Part shown: positions 1 to 6,874 of the stretch, piece by piece
How the letters are laid out: each line of letters opens with the position of its first letter
How positions within the stretch are numbered: the stretch's first letter is position 1
NCBI GenBank assembly: GCA_015179045.1
Contig: WHUZ01000355.1
Coordinates: forward strand, 1 to 10,277
Direction of reading: 5' to 3'
DNA: 10,277 nucleotides
Origin: Kalaharituber pfeilii
Lineage: Eukaryota; Ascomycota; Pezizomycetes; Pezizales; Pezizaceae
Program-made: the position numbers and the translations under genes
The notes under the pieces: model-generated
What the model saw: only the letters and a program-made list of their open reading frames with translations
Databases searched by the model: none
Told to the model about the DNA's origin: nothing

Positions 1-1
1 A

Positions 2-697
2 AAGGCAACTATGTAGGACAGTAAGGTCTTAGGAATGAGGGGTGCCCTTGAAGTAGTTGATAGTAGTACAAAAGTACTACTACTCGCAGATTCTCAGACA
101 GCTATCAGAGCAGTCCAGAAAGCAGGAAAAACTAGCAAGGCAAGAACCGTAGACCTAGTGCGGGTGATAGAGCTAATTGTAGAGAGGTGGTGGAGGCTAA
201 GGAAGGCAGATGCAGTGAAGCTGGCATGGGTCAAGGCCTACGTAGGGATAGAAGGCAATGAGAAGGCAGATGAGTTGGCCAAAGAGGAGGCCAAGGGCAT
301 GAGGTATGATGGGCAGGCCACTGAGGGTAGGCTCCATCAAGAGTTAGTTCGAAAAAGAAAAGAGGAGAGGGAGCGTGCAGAGTTTGAGAAGGGCAAATTC
401 GTGAAGTGGGGCAGAGGAGTACTCACAAATTATACTTGGCTGTAGACTGGAAAAGGCGGAGCTATGTGGAGCAGGATGGTCAGTGGCGAGGAGGTACAAT
501 ACATATGTGATGAGGCATGGAGTGCTAACCATATGGTGTTCAGATGTACAGAACTGGAGCGGCCCCAAAGAAAGAACAAAAATGGGGCACATGTCACCTA
601 GCAGTCCTGGAAGGACCTAGAGGAGAAAGGATGGAAGCAAGAAGGTATGGAAGGTGACCAGGTCAAGTACTGGTTTGCCTGCCTTGATCTGGGGTAG
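2..697 (+). pseudogene. LINE A ORF2 C-terminus: RNase H plus CCHC knuckle (broken)
   Basis: In life this is the C-terminal end of a LINE ORF2 polyprotein, where RNase H helps remove template RNA during target-primed reverse transcription. The reading frame from base 2 shows, in order, an acidic segment (DSKV...GMRGALE), the RNase H Asp motif LLLADSQTAI, then WVKAYVGIEGNEKADELAKE. That last motif normally reads WVK-A-H and carries the catalytic His-Asp pair; here His is replaced by Tyr (CAC to TAC, a C-to-T change). Downstream are NYTWL, a knuckle ending in NHMVFRC and the terminal stop at 695-697. The frame has no indels but is interrupted by TAG at 14-16, 443-445 and 599-601. The TAG at 599 reads TGG in copy 2, as expected from RIP. 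Family assignment is solid; the exact clade within Tad1-like elements is inferred. Confidence 0.88.
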
Positions 698-831
698 CCG
701 AGGGCCGGGAGATAGAGGGCATTGGGTGCTCAAAGGTATATATAGATTCCGTAGTTAGTTGTCTCAAACCTGGCTCAGGTATATGGGTCCCTGTTATAAG
801 CTGGTAGCCTATATATAGGGGTTATATAAAT

Positions 832-851
832 AAAAAAAAAAAAAAAAAAAA
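832..851 (+). other. Poly-A tail of LINE A, copy 1
   Basis: An uninterrupted run of 20 A immediately follows the LINE A 3' UTR (ends gttatataaat). It marks the 3' end of the retrotransposed copy. The equivalent tail in copy 2 is 22 A long. Confidence 0.9.
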
Positions 852-1987
852 TGCTTCTCAATATAACTACTACCTAGTTAGTAGAATAATATAATATAGT
901 TCCTTTATATTATATTCCTCTTATATTAATGAAATACTAATAGTAGTTAGCAGTAAAGTAGATAAGAATGAATCTTATAGGTACCTTACTTGACATGACA
1001 AAACACAATTTGGGCTCTTTGCAGAGGTAAGAGTTGTATTTGTTATTTATATATCTTTTGGTAAGGTATATCAGTAGACTTATCATTCAGGACTTATGTC
1101 CTACATAGGATGAACTTGCGATAGTATTGATAAATAAGTGGGTGTTAATATAGTAACAGACATAGCACTTCCGACTGCCAATTCCCAGCAAATCATGATA
1201 CAATAAGAGCACTCTTTCCATACTGGTCCCCACATCTCTAGGTGTACATTTCCAGCCTAGCATAGAGTAGCAGAGTGGGGTCTTTTTGTTCTAAATATGA
1301 GAAGGAGACGATACTAGTTAGATAGCTGGATTAAACTGGCTGTACAGTACCTTCTCATTCAACAAGTCTACCTTAAATAAATTAGCTACCATTATCGTAA
1401 AACTGAGCTAAGTATTTAAAAAATATAGAATAAGTTGAGTCCCACCTGTAAATACCTTCCCACTGACTCCGAACTAAGTTGGAATTGGACTATGCAAATT
1501 GTCTATCCTGAGAATGTACATAATATACCTACTGTCATATCAGTAGCACACAGAAATAACTGCCGTATCAATCGTAAGATCTATCTTAAGAAAAACGTCT
1601 TTATAGTAAGACAGAAGGGCTAGTAGAGTTATCACTATATAGTTACAATGTGTTATGCAAGAGTTCCCCCGACAAGATATTTGCACTTGTACGATTAGCC
1701 AAATCCTAATAAAAGGAAATAAATTGGCCTTGCCATCTGTAGAAGTTCGTGCAAGGTGGGTCTTACTGAGTCCCTTGAGTCCAGGTATTATTCAAGGATA
1801 CAGTATCTATATACACACATGAACATAGTAGACTGATGGTTGCCTGGTGGCCTTGATTGAATCGAAGGCTGACAATATAGGTAAGGGAGTAGAGAATTGG
1901 CTCAAGTTCCATAATGTTTGAACAGCGTATATAAAGAGTATTAAAAAAGTGGAAGCAAGGCATGCCTTACTGTCGCTGCTCGCAACA
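852..1987. other. Segment X, copy 1: AT-rich, no recognisable gene
   Basis: These ~1.1 kb separate the LINE A tail from the 170-bp block. I read both strands and found only short open frames (the longest about 65 codons), none with a recognisable motif and none shared intact with copy 2, where single-base indels shift the frames. There is a perfect 11-bp AT inverted repeat at 888-898/906-916 with a 7-base loop. The segment is duplicated at 7773-8908. It may be old decayed repeat or ordinary intergenic DNA; I cannot tell which. Confidence 0.7.
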
Positions 1988-2159
1988 GTGAGGCGAAAAA
2001 AAATGTTGCTTCAAAGACCTTAGCACAATGATCTGCCAACATTTACGAGGTAGCGCTAACCTTTGCTAGCATTATGCCATGAAAAAGCAAGTGTTTCTAT
2101 GACAAGTCTAGATCCTAGTCTTTAGTGATCCTCTTACCACACGGCAAGGCAAGTAACGT
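1988..2159 (+). repeat. ~170-bp direct repeat on the 5' side of LINE B (copy 1)
   Basis: The block starts gtgaggcgaaaa and ends ggcaaggcaagtaacgt, directly before the reverse transcriptase sequence of LINE B. The same block follows the LINE B poly-A tail at 4694-4863. Its left edge coincides with the end of the poly-A and its right edge with the LINE start, the geometry of a target-site duplication, but at about 170 bp it is far longer than the dozen or so bases usual for LINEs. Confidence 0.85.
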
Positions 2160-3250
2160 TAGAGGAGGAGGTGAAAGCAGCCCTAAGAAGTACAAAAAAA
2201 ACATCAACGCCAGGTCCAGATGGAATTGGATATTGCCTTATCAAAGCGGCATTGAAGACACCATTCAGAGACCAGCTGGTGAATGAGGTTGCAGAGAAGT
2301 GGATGCAGAACCAGATTCCCAAGGAGTAGAAGAAAATGAAGATTGTTATAATACCGAAACCAGGCAAGGATATTAGAGCAACGAAGGCCTAGAGACCAAT
2401 CAACCTGATAAACTGTATAGGCAAGATCGGAGAGAAGATAATGGCGAATCGGCTCCAGAAGGAAACAGGACTCTTCTATAAACTGCAGCTGGGTGCGAGG
2501 AAGGGCAGAAATGTAGTGCAAGCAATGGCAAGGGTAGTGACAAAGGCATAGAGGTGCCTGCACAAAGGGGAGAGGGCAGCATGGGTCACAGCAGATGTAA
2601 AGGGGGGTTCAACATTGTTAGAAAGGAGGTAGTATTGAGAAGGATAGAGGAGAAGGGAGCATGGAGGTAAGAAAGAAGAGGAGGTGGCTGGAGAACTTCA
2701 TAGGGATGAGAGAATTCGGTGTGGAGTGGAACAGAAGAGTGAGAGGAAGAGGGAAGGCCAATATAGGAGTCCCATAGGGGTCCCCACTATCACCAGTTCT
2801 CTTCTTGATTTTTATGGCACCAACAATAGAGAAGATTAAGAAGAGAGTAAGGAGGATAGCAACTGGAGTGGAGGTTGAGGCATCTTCGTATATGGACAAT
2901 ATAGCAGTGACAGTCCTAGACTAGCATGGCTATTGGGATATGGGAAGGCTGTGAGAGAAGGTAAAGAAGGAGGTGAAGGAGGTGGCAGAGGAGGATCAGA
3001 TCCACTGGAAGAGTCGAAGTGGGAGATGATAATGTTTAGCATAGGAAAGAGGCAGAAGAAGGAGGGGAGTTTCTGAAGTGGGTGAGGGTCATCTTTGATG
3101 AAAATTTGACCTTCACGGCATACTGGAAAAACAGAGTCAGCAGAGCAAGAAGGTTGACTGGAGCACTAGCGGGGTTAGGAAATAGAGGATTGGGAATAAG
3201 CCCGAGGAGCTGGAGACAGATTTACATGGGTATGATTAGAGTGGTGGCCA
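2160..3250 (+). pseudogene. LINE B reverse transcriptase domain (broken)
   Basis: This is a non-LTR reverse transcriptase, the enzyme of target-primed reverse transcription. From 2159 the frame reads TLEEEVKAALRSTK..PGPDGIGY, then KIVIIPKPGKD, RPINLINCIGKIGEK..ANRLQ (fingers/palm motifs) and QLGARKGRN, and reaches motif A, TADVKGG, with its Asp at 2593-2595. A one-base loss in the G run just after motif A shifts the frame in both copies of the duplication. Motif B (GVP-stop-GSPLSPVLFLIF) has its conserved Gln codon as TAG at 2775-2777. The catalytic tetrad, normally Y-x-D-D, reads YMDN at 2889-2900. Other TAG stops interrupt RPINL and the stretch before motif A. Clearly non-functional. Confidence 0.9.
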
Positions 3251-3764
3251 TGTAGGGTAGTGAGATAGGTTGGAGAGGACAGAGGGAATGGAGAAGAGAA
3301 ATGGAGAGAGTATAGCTGCAAGCATTAAAGAAGGCAGCTGGAGGGGGAGAGGCACAGGGGTAGAGGGGGTAAACACAGTGTGTGGAGTGGAGGGGGTGGA
3401 GGTGATCCTGGATGCAGCACAGGCAAGGGCGATAGTTCGGGAAGTGGAGGTACCATTGGAGCTTGCAGAACTATGCACAGGAGATTTCAGGAGAGGAATG
3501 AGGAGAAGGAGGAGGGGATGAGAAACTGGAAGGACTGGGGGTGCAGTGGGCCCTGGAAGAGGGGATGGATATGAAAGTGTTTTGGACCGCTGGCAGGAGC
3601 AGTGGTCAAGGTTCTCGGAGGAGGGCGAGGAGATCTCATGGGGAGGAGAGTATGATAAGGTGAAAGTAGAGTGCGCAGAGAGGCTAGGTAGAAAGGGGGA
3701 GGGAGAGAAGAGTGGGAGACCTCAGTTGAGGAAGCCGAAAGAGGGAGAGCAGTTTCTCTTCTCA

Positions 3765-4510
3765 GATGGTAGTAAGGTCGAGGACAGTAAGGTAGGGATG
3801 GGGTGTGGGGGAGATCAGCGATGGTGGCGGAGGTAGTAAGGAGAATGGCGACGGTTTTTGACGGAGAGGTGAGGAGGGTGAGAAGTGCACTAGAGAGTGT
3901 ACTGGAGGAGGTACCAGTCCTGGTTTGCTTAGATTCTGAAGCTGCTGTCATAGCGATTCAGAAGGCAGGCAGGGAGGGAAAGGGAAAGACGGAGGATGTG
4001 AGAAGGGTGGTGAATGCAGTGGTGAAGAGAAAGAAGAAGGGGGAGAATGCGAAACTGTTGTGGGTAAAAGCTCATATCAGAATCGCAGGCAACAAGAAGG
4101 CAGATGAGTGAGCAAAGAAGGGGACGGTAATGCAGGGAAGGAGGTGGCCACTGGAAGCGGAGTGCACCAGAGGGTGAAGGCATAGAGGAAGGAGAAGAGA
4201 GAAGTGGAGGGCTTTGGAAGAGGAAAGGTCATGGAGTGGAGTAGGATGGTGACATCAAACTTCACTGCATTGCAACTGGAGCAAGGAAGGTATGCTAGGT
4301 GGTTGAAGAAGCTAGGGTGGCGGAATCAGATAGGTGCAGGTATGGGGAGGTGCAAACAGGAGAGCATCTCACTTTCCGATGCAGAAGTTAGGAGAAACTG
4401 CCCAGAAGGTTTTGAGAGTGGAGCAACATGGGAAAGAAGTGGAAAAGAAAGGTAGAGAATGGGAGGAGTATGACGTTTTAGAGAATTTCTTTGCTGGAGT
4501 CAAGTTCTAG
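3765..4510 (+). pseudogene. LINE B RNase H and C-terminal CCHC knuckle (broken)
   Basis: RNase H motifs appear in order across frame breaks. LFSDGSKVEDSKVGMG (first Asp) is followed by a frameshift, then FDGEVRRVRSALES (Glu), LVCLDSEAAVIAIQKAG (second Asp) and LLWVKAHIRIAGNKKADE (His and the last Asp), where TGA closes the frame at 4109-4111. After another break the knuckle reads RCRYGEV...GEHLTFRC, with the second Cys changed to Tyr (TGT to TAT, a RIP-type change). The C-terminus reads EEYDVLENFFAGVKF with TAG at 4508-4510, which may be the natural stop. The domain order matches ORF2 of RNase H-bearing fungal LINEs. LINE A carries the same domains with different sequence, so these are two families. 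Confidence 0.87.
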
Positions 4511-4551
4511 AAGCTAGGAGAGCGGGTCAAGTCTAGAAGCTAGGAGAGTGG
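4499..4551 (+). repeat. Two-copy ~27-bp tandem repeat at the LINE B stop codon
   Basis: The units at 4499-4525 and 4526-4551 are nearly identical (gtcaagt-tctagaagctagg...), differing by one base of length and one C/T. The repeat spans the ORF2 stop at 4508-4510 and the start of the 3' UTR. It may be an element feature or slippage in this copy; no second LINE B 3' end is in view to decide. Confidence 0.8.
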
Positions 4552-4658
4552 GGGACGGCGTGTGGGGCCATGTATGTAGAGAGTTAGTTTAGCCTGTCTC
4601 CGGCTATGAGGCTTGCCAGGACCCTGCCATGCCACGTGCTACAAGCAGGGTTATATGT

Positions 4659-4662
<4 letters not shown>

Positions 4663-4693
<31 letters not shown>
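4663..4693 (+). other. Poly-A tail of LINE B
   Basis: A pure run of 31 A follows gggttatatgtatt. It ends exactly where the 3' copy of the ~170-bp repeat begins, fixing the insertion strand and 3' boundary. Confidence 0.92.
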
Positions 4694-4695
<2 letters not shown>

Positions 4696-4863
4696 GAGGT
4701 GAAAAAAATGTTGCTTCAAATACCTTCATATAATGATCTGCTAAAATTTACGAGGTAGAGCTAACCTCTGCCAGCATTATGCCGCGAAAAAGCAAGTGTT
4801 CTATGAACAAGTCTGGATCCTAGTCTTCAGTAGTCCTCTTACACACGGCAAGGCAAGTAACGT
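4694..4863 (+). repeat. ~170-bp direct repeat on the 3' side of LINE B
   Basis: This is the second member of the pair flanking LINE B. It begins at the first non-A base after the 31-A tail (gtgaggtgaaaa) and stays alignable to ggcaaggcaagtaacgt at 4863. Beyond that the sequence (ctagcacaacg) departs completely from the LINE B sequence that follows the other copy. It carries small indels and mostly transition differences relative to 1988-2159. Confidence 0.85.
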
Positions 4864-5669
4864 CTAGCACAACGTAGATCATCAGGCAAAGGCATGCGCA
4901 ATGGAGAGTAGAGGCACTGCGGGGGAGGTAATCATGGTCGGATACTGAGCACAGCATTCCGGGCCCAGAGTGCAGTGGACGGAACAGGATCACAAGGAGG
5001 CAAGTATTGTCCAGTGCAGGATACGTCATGACAGCAACAAATAAAAAGCTGATATAAGCCTCTGCCAAGCTAACTAATCTTAGCCAGATCCAAGATTCAG
5101 AGTGGAGGCTTACTAGTACATATTCACGTACCCACTCTGGCGTGACCAGCCCTGGAGTGATAAGCTAATGCATGACAAGCTAAGCCTAGGCATTCAATGA
5201 TAGACCCCTGCTGTATTGACTCATGATATATTCATACACATACCAGATAGTTAATCTACTTAGTATATAGAGAAGTCCTCTGTATCAAACAGAGCAGACT
5301 CTGCCAATAAGTACTTCACGATACATCTAATTATAACTATTATAAATAGAATAAACCATATATACTAGTAATAAGAAATCAAATGACAGTCAATAATAAT
5401 GATAACGGGGAACTGAAAAAGAAATATAGAAAAATTCATAGAGGCATGTACATGAAGGCGAAAACAAAAAGAAAAAAGACAAGTAAAATAGTATACATGA
5501 AAAGACCTCTGACTCTAATCTCTAGGTCTGTCCCAATTTTCACTTATTACTACCCCTTTCTGAAACCCGATATTACTTTTCCTATAACCCTTGACCTCAA
5601 TTTATGATCTAAAGTATTATCAGATGCATCAACTGATTGACTAGGACTAGCAATTGATGCCTTATACTG
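4864..5669. other. Segment Y, left part: no recognisable gene
   Basis: This is non-coding as far as I can read. At 4864-5039 it continues the sequence interrupted by LINE B and ends at GTCATGACAGCAACA (5025-5039), which pairs imperfectly with TGTCGCTGCTC at the end of segment X, a possible element boundary. At 5098-5105 and 5132-5139 there is an 8-bp inverted repeat (CAGAGTGG / CCACTCTG). From about 5383 to 5500 the plus strand is A-rich. The stretch just left of 5670 is probably the 3' flank of the hAT remnant on the minus strand. Confidence 0.6.
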
Positions 5670-6311
5670 TCAGTCTCCCTCGTCATCCATTTGCAGAGGT
5701 ACGGCTCCTATCTGAAATTCCTCCTAATCTCTGCCTCCGTCTATGTCTATATCATCATCGGGCTCGACATTGACTATCTCTTCTTCCCGACTCATAGAAG
5801 GGTCATTTATGTGCTCTGAGCGAGTTTCCACAATTTTAGCTGTAAGTTTAGCATTCCAGATTGACTTATTGTGATGTTTGGTGAGCATAATATGGTGAAT
5901 CATTTCACCTTTCAGTCAATTATGATGATAGAGAATAACATCTCTCACTATACTAAATACTCGCTCAACTGCGACAGCAGATATTGGAATAGCCAAGAAT
6001 TTCTTAGCCATCAATGAAAGTGCCGGATATTCTTGCTAATACGCCTTCCACCACTTAAGTGGATCATCCTTATATTGCTCTAAATTGACTACCGGGAGGT
6101 CCAAGTATCAGATCGCTTCCGACGTTTCTGTGTTGCTGGAGTGTATGCTTAGACGTTGGCATATGTAGCTTCGTGGGCACTCTTTTGGGACCGGTGTGGA
6201 GGCAGGAGTGGCAGTGGTAGGAGTGGTAAGGGTAGGAATGGTGCATATAGAAGAATACTTAGTGTAATTAGCACTCGCATTGGTGCGAGTTGAGTCGGTG
6301 TGAGCCTTCAA
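5670..6311 (-). pseudogene. hAT-family transposase, C-terminal dimerisation domain (broken)
   Basis: hAT transposases cut and paste DNA transposons and dimerise through a conserved C-terminal domain. On the minus strand, one uninterrupted frame reads a Thr/Pro-rich linker, then YLDLPVVNLEQYKDDPLKWWK, EYPALSLMAKKFLAIPIS, AVAVERVFSIVRD (the hallmark [ST]xxxxERxFS-type core, about 5940-6010), LKGEMIHHIMLTKHHNKSIWN and an acidic tail ending at TGA 5670-5672. There are no indels, but stops interrupt it at 6108-6110 (TGA), 6036-6038 (TAG), 5916-5918 (TGA) and 5724-5726 (TAG), all explicable as single C-to-T changes. The BED finger and catalytic core, which should lie at higher coordinates, are absent; the sequence there is tandem repeat. 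It is therefore a tail fragment or an internally deleted, non-autonomous element. Confidence 0.87.
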
Positions 6312-6335
6312 TAAAATTCCTCCAACCCTACTATA

Positions 6336-6560
6336 AACTCACTCAAGAACCGAGTAGTAGTTGTACAGTATCACTTAACTCAGTTATGCTACATATACAA
6401 CTCATACTGGCTTACTCAGCAGCCGAGTACCAGTTGTATATTATCACATCAACTCAGTCCCGCCATACATACAACTCATACTACCTCACTCGGTAGCCGA
6501 GTCGGGTACGTTTTACAGTATGACAAACCGGCTCAACTTGAACTCACTCAGAAAATCCGA
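6336..6560. repeat. ~73-bp tandem repeats centred on a palindrome
   Basis: About three diverged units begin at equivalent points 6342, 6415 and 6489 (period 73-74 bp); a short fourth resemblance starts near 6545. Each holds a version of ACTCGG-TAG-CCGAGT, a perfect 6-bp-arm hairpin at 6488-6502 that is degraded at 6341-6355 and 6414-6428, and units 1 and 2 share a terminal acaactcatact. A related hairpin, ACTCGCA-ttgg-TGCGAGT, sits at 6273-6290. The array lies immediately upstream (in the minus sense) of the hAT remnant, so it may be subterminal or promoter repeats of that element. The function is inferred only. Confidence 0.78.
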
Positions 6561-6860
6561 CTAAGAGCTCACACTAGGTGTGAATGCTACCAGAACTTGG
6601 GAGGTTCTTACTACCTAGTCATTTCTATCTCTTAAACCTTGATACTCTTATACCATAACTATCAACAGTTACTTTATATCATATACATACTTTTCTGTAT
6701 CAGCTTAACAAGTATTTTGTGGTTCTGAAAAGTACTCAATCTATTATCTTCTAATGCAAACTATATCCTGCAACAGCTACATATAATACACTCCATTGTA
6801 TTTCTCTCATAGGCTCAAACAAATTCCCATAGTAACAGACAAAGAAAGATAAAGACTAGC
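6561..6860. other. Segment Y, right part: no recognisable gene
   Basis: AT-rich DNA between the palindromic repeats and the LINE A target site. The only structure I see is a perfect hairpin, TCACAC-TAG-GTGTGA, at 6569-6583. Apart from the LINE A insertion, this stretch originally joined directly to segment X. Confidence 0.6.
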
Positions 6861-6874
6861 AATCCTTCTCAACA
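6861..6874 (+). repeat. Target-site duplication of LINE A, 5' half
   Basis: aatccttctcaaca here is repeated exactly at 7771-7784, directly after the poly-A of LINE A. The two leading A are ambiguous with the tail, so the duplication is 12-14 bp. The sequences beyond it diverge at once (ggcagg here, taacta there), which defines the 5' truncation point of LINE A as 6875. Confidence 0.9.

Larger units (their letters stand above)
1..851 (+). mobile_element. LINE A (Tad1-like non-LTR retrotransposon), 3' fragment, copy 1
   Basis: This is the 3' terminal part of a non-LTR retrotransposon: the end of ORF2 (RNase H and CCHC knuckle, to the stop at 695-697), a ~134-bp 3' UTR and a pure run of 20 A at 832-851. 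It is the same insertion as 6875-7772, where the 5' truncation point is visible 46 bp upstream of the base matching position 1. Here that upstream part lies outside the window. The base run following the poly-A (atgcttctcaata, from 851) is a mutated version of the target-site duplication seen in copy 2. Confidence 0.9.
1..3358 (+). repeat. Large direct duplication, copy 1 (period ~6.92 kb)
   Basis: Bases 1-3358 align collinearly with 6921-10277 over their whole length: LINE A 3' end, poly-A, segment X, the ~170-bp block, then LINE B up to the window edge. Anchor pairs are 31/6951 (start of aggaatgagg), 832/7751 (poly-A start), 2159/9079 (end of the 170-bp block) and 3358/10277, so the offset stays at 6919-6920 with only small indels. 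In the first 120 bases there are 12 differences, 11 of them transitions. Neither outer boundary is visible: copy 1 starts before the window and copy 2 continues beyond it. A tandem array of a 6.9-kb unit is the simplest reading; a dispersed or two-copy segmental duplication cannot be excluded. Confidence 0.93.
2160..4693 (+). mobile_element. LINE B (Tad1-like non-LTR retrotransposon), 5'-truncated
   Basis: This is a ~2.5-kb LINE copy lacking ORF1 and the endonuclease domain: it starts inside the N-terminal part of the reverse transcriptase and ends in a 31-A tail. Domains in order are RT (2160 to about 3250), a poorly readable connection, RNase H (about 3765-4110), a CCHC knuckle (about 4338-4395), a stop at 4508-4510, the 3' UTR and poly-A. 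It differs in sequence from LINE A, but the two 3' ends resemble each other just before the tail (gggttatatg and ggggttacgtg). It is flanked by the ~170-bp repeats. The sense strand is strikingly purine-rich from about 2640 to 4560. Confidence 0.9.

Noticed and set aside
1201..1265. Minus-strand string resembling VHLEMWGP, reminiscent of a copia integrase
   Set aside because: The similarity is a few residues only, with no supporting integrase or protease motifs nearby and stops in frame; treated as chance.
2055..2160. Upstream extension of the LINE B reverse transcriptase frame (MTSLDPSLQ... in copy 2) as genuine protein
   Set aside because: The same bases follow the LINE B poly-A at 4694-4863 and continue into unrelated sequence, so they are target DNA that happens to be open in frame.
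2134..4265. Many minus-strand open frames rich in Pro, Ser and Leu opposite LINE B
   Set aside because: They are shadows of the purine-rich LINE sense strand, have no motifs, and are not kept between the duplication copies.
5098..5139. CAGAGTGG ... CCACTCTG as terminal inverted repeats of a tiny hAT element
   Set aside because: The arms fit a hAT-like end, but the span is 42 bp and the flanking 8-mers (ccaagatt, gcgtgacc) do not match, so no insertion is supported.
5383..5607. Lys-rich 74-codon open frame on the plus strand
   Set aside because: It lies in A-rich DNA at the 3' side of the minus-strand hAT remnant, has low complexity and no family motif; most likely chance.
6336..6560. CRISPR array
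   Set aside because: Units are adjacent and diverged along their full length, with no unique spacers, and the context is fungal transposon debris.
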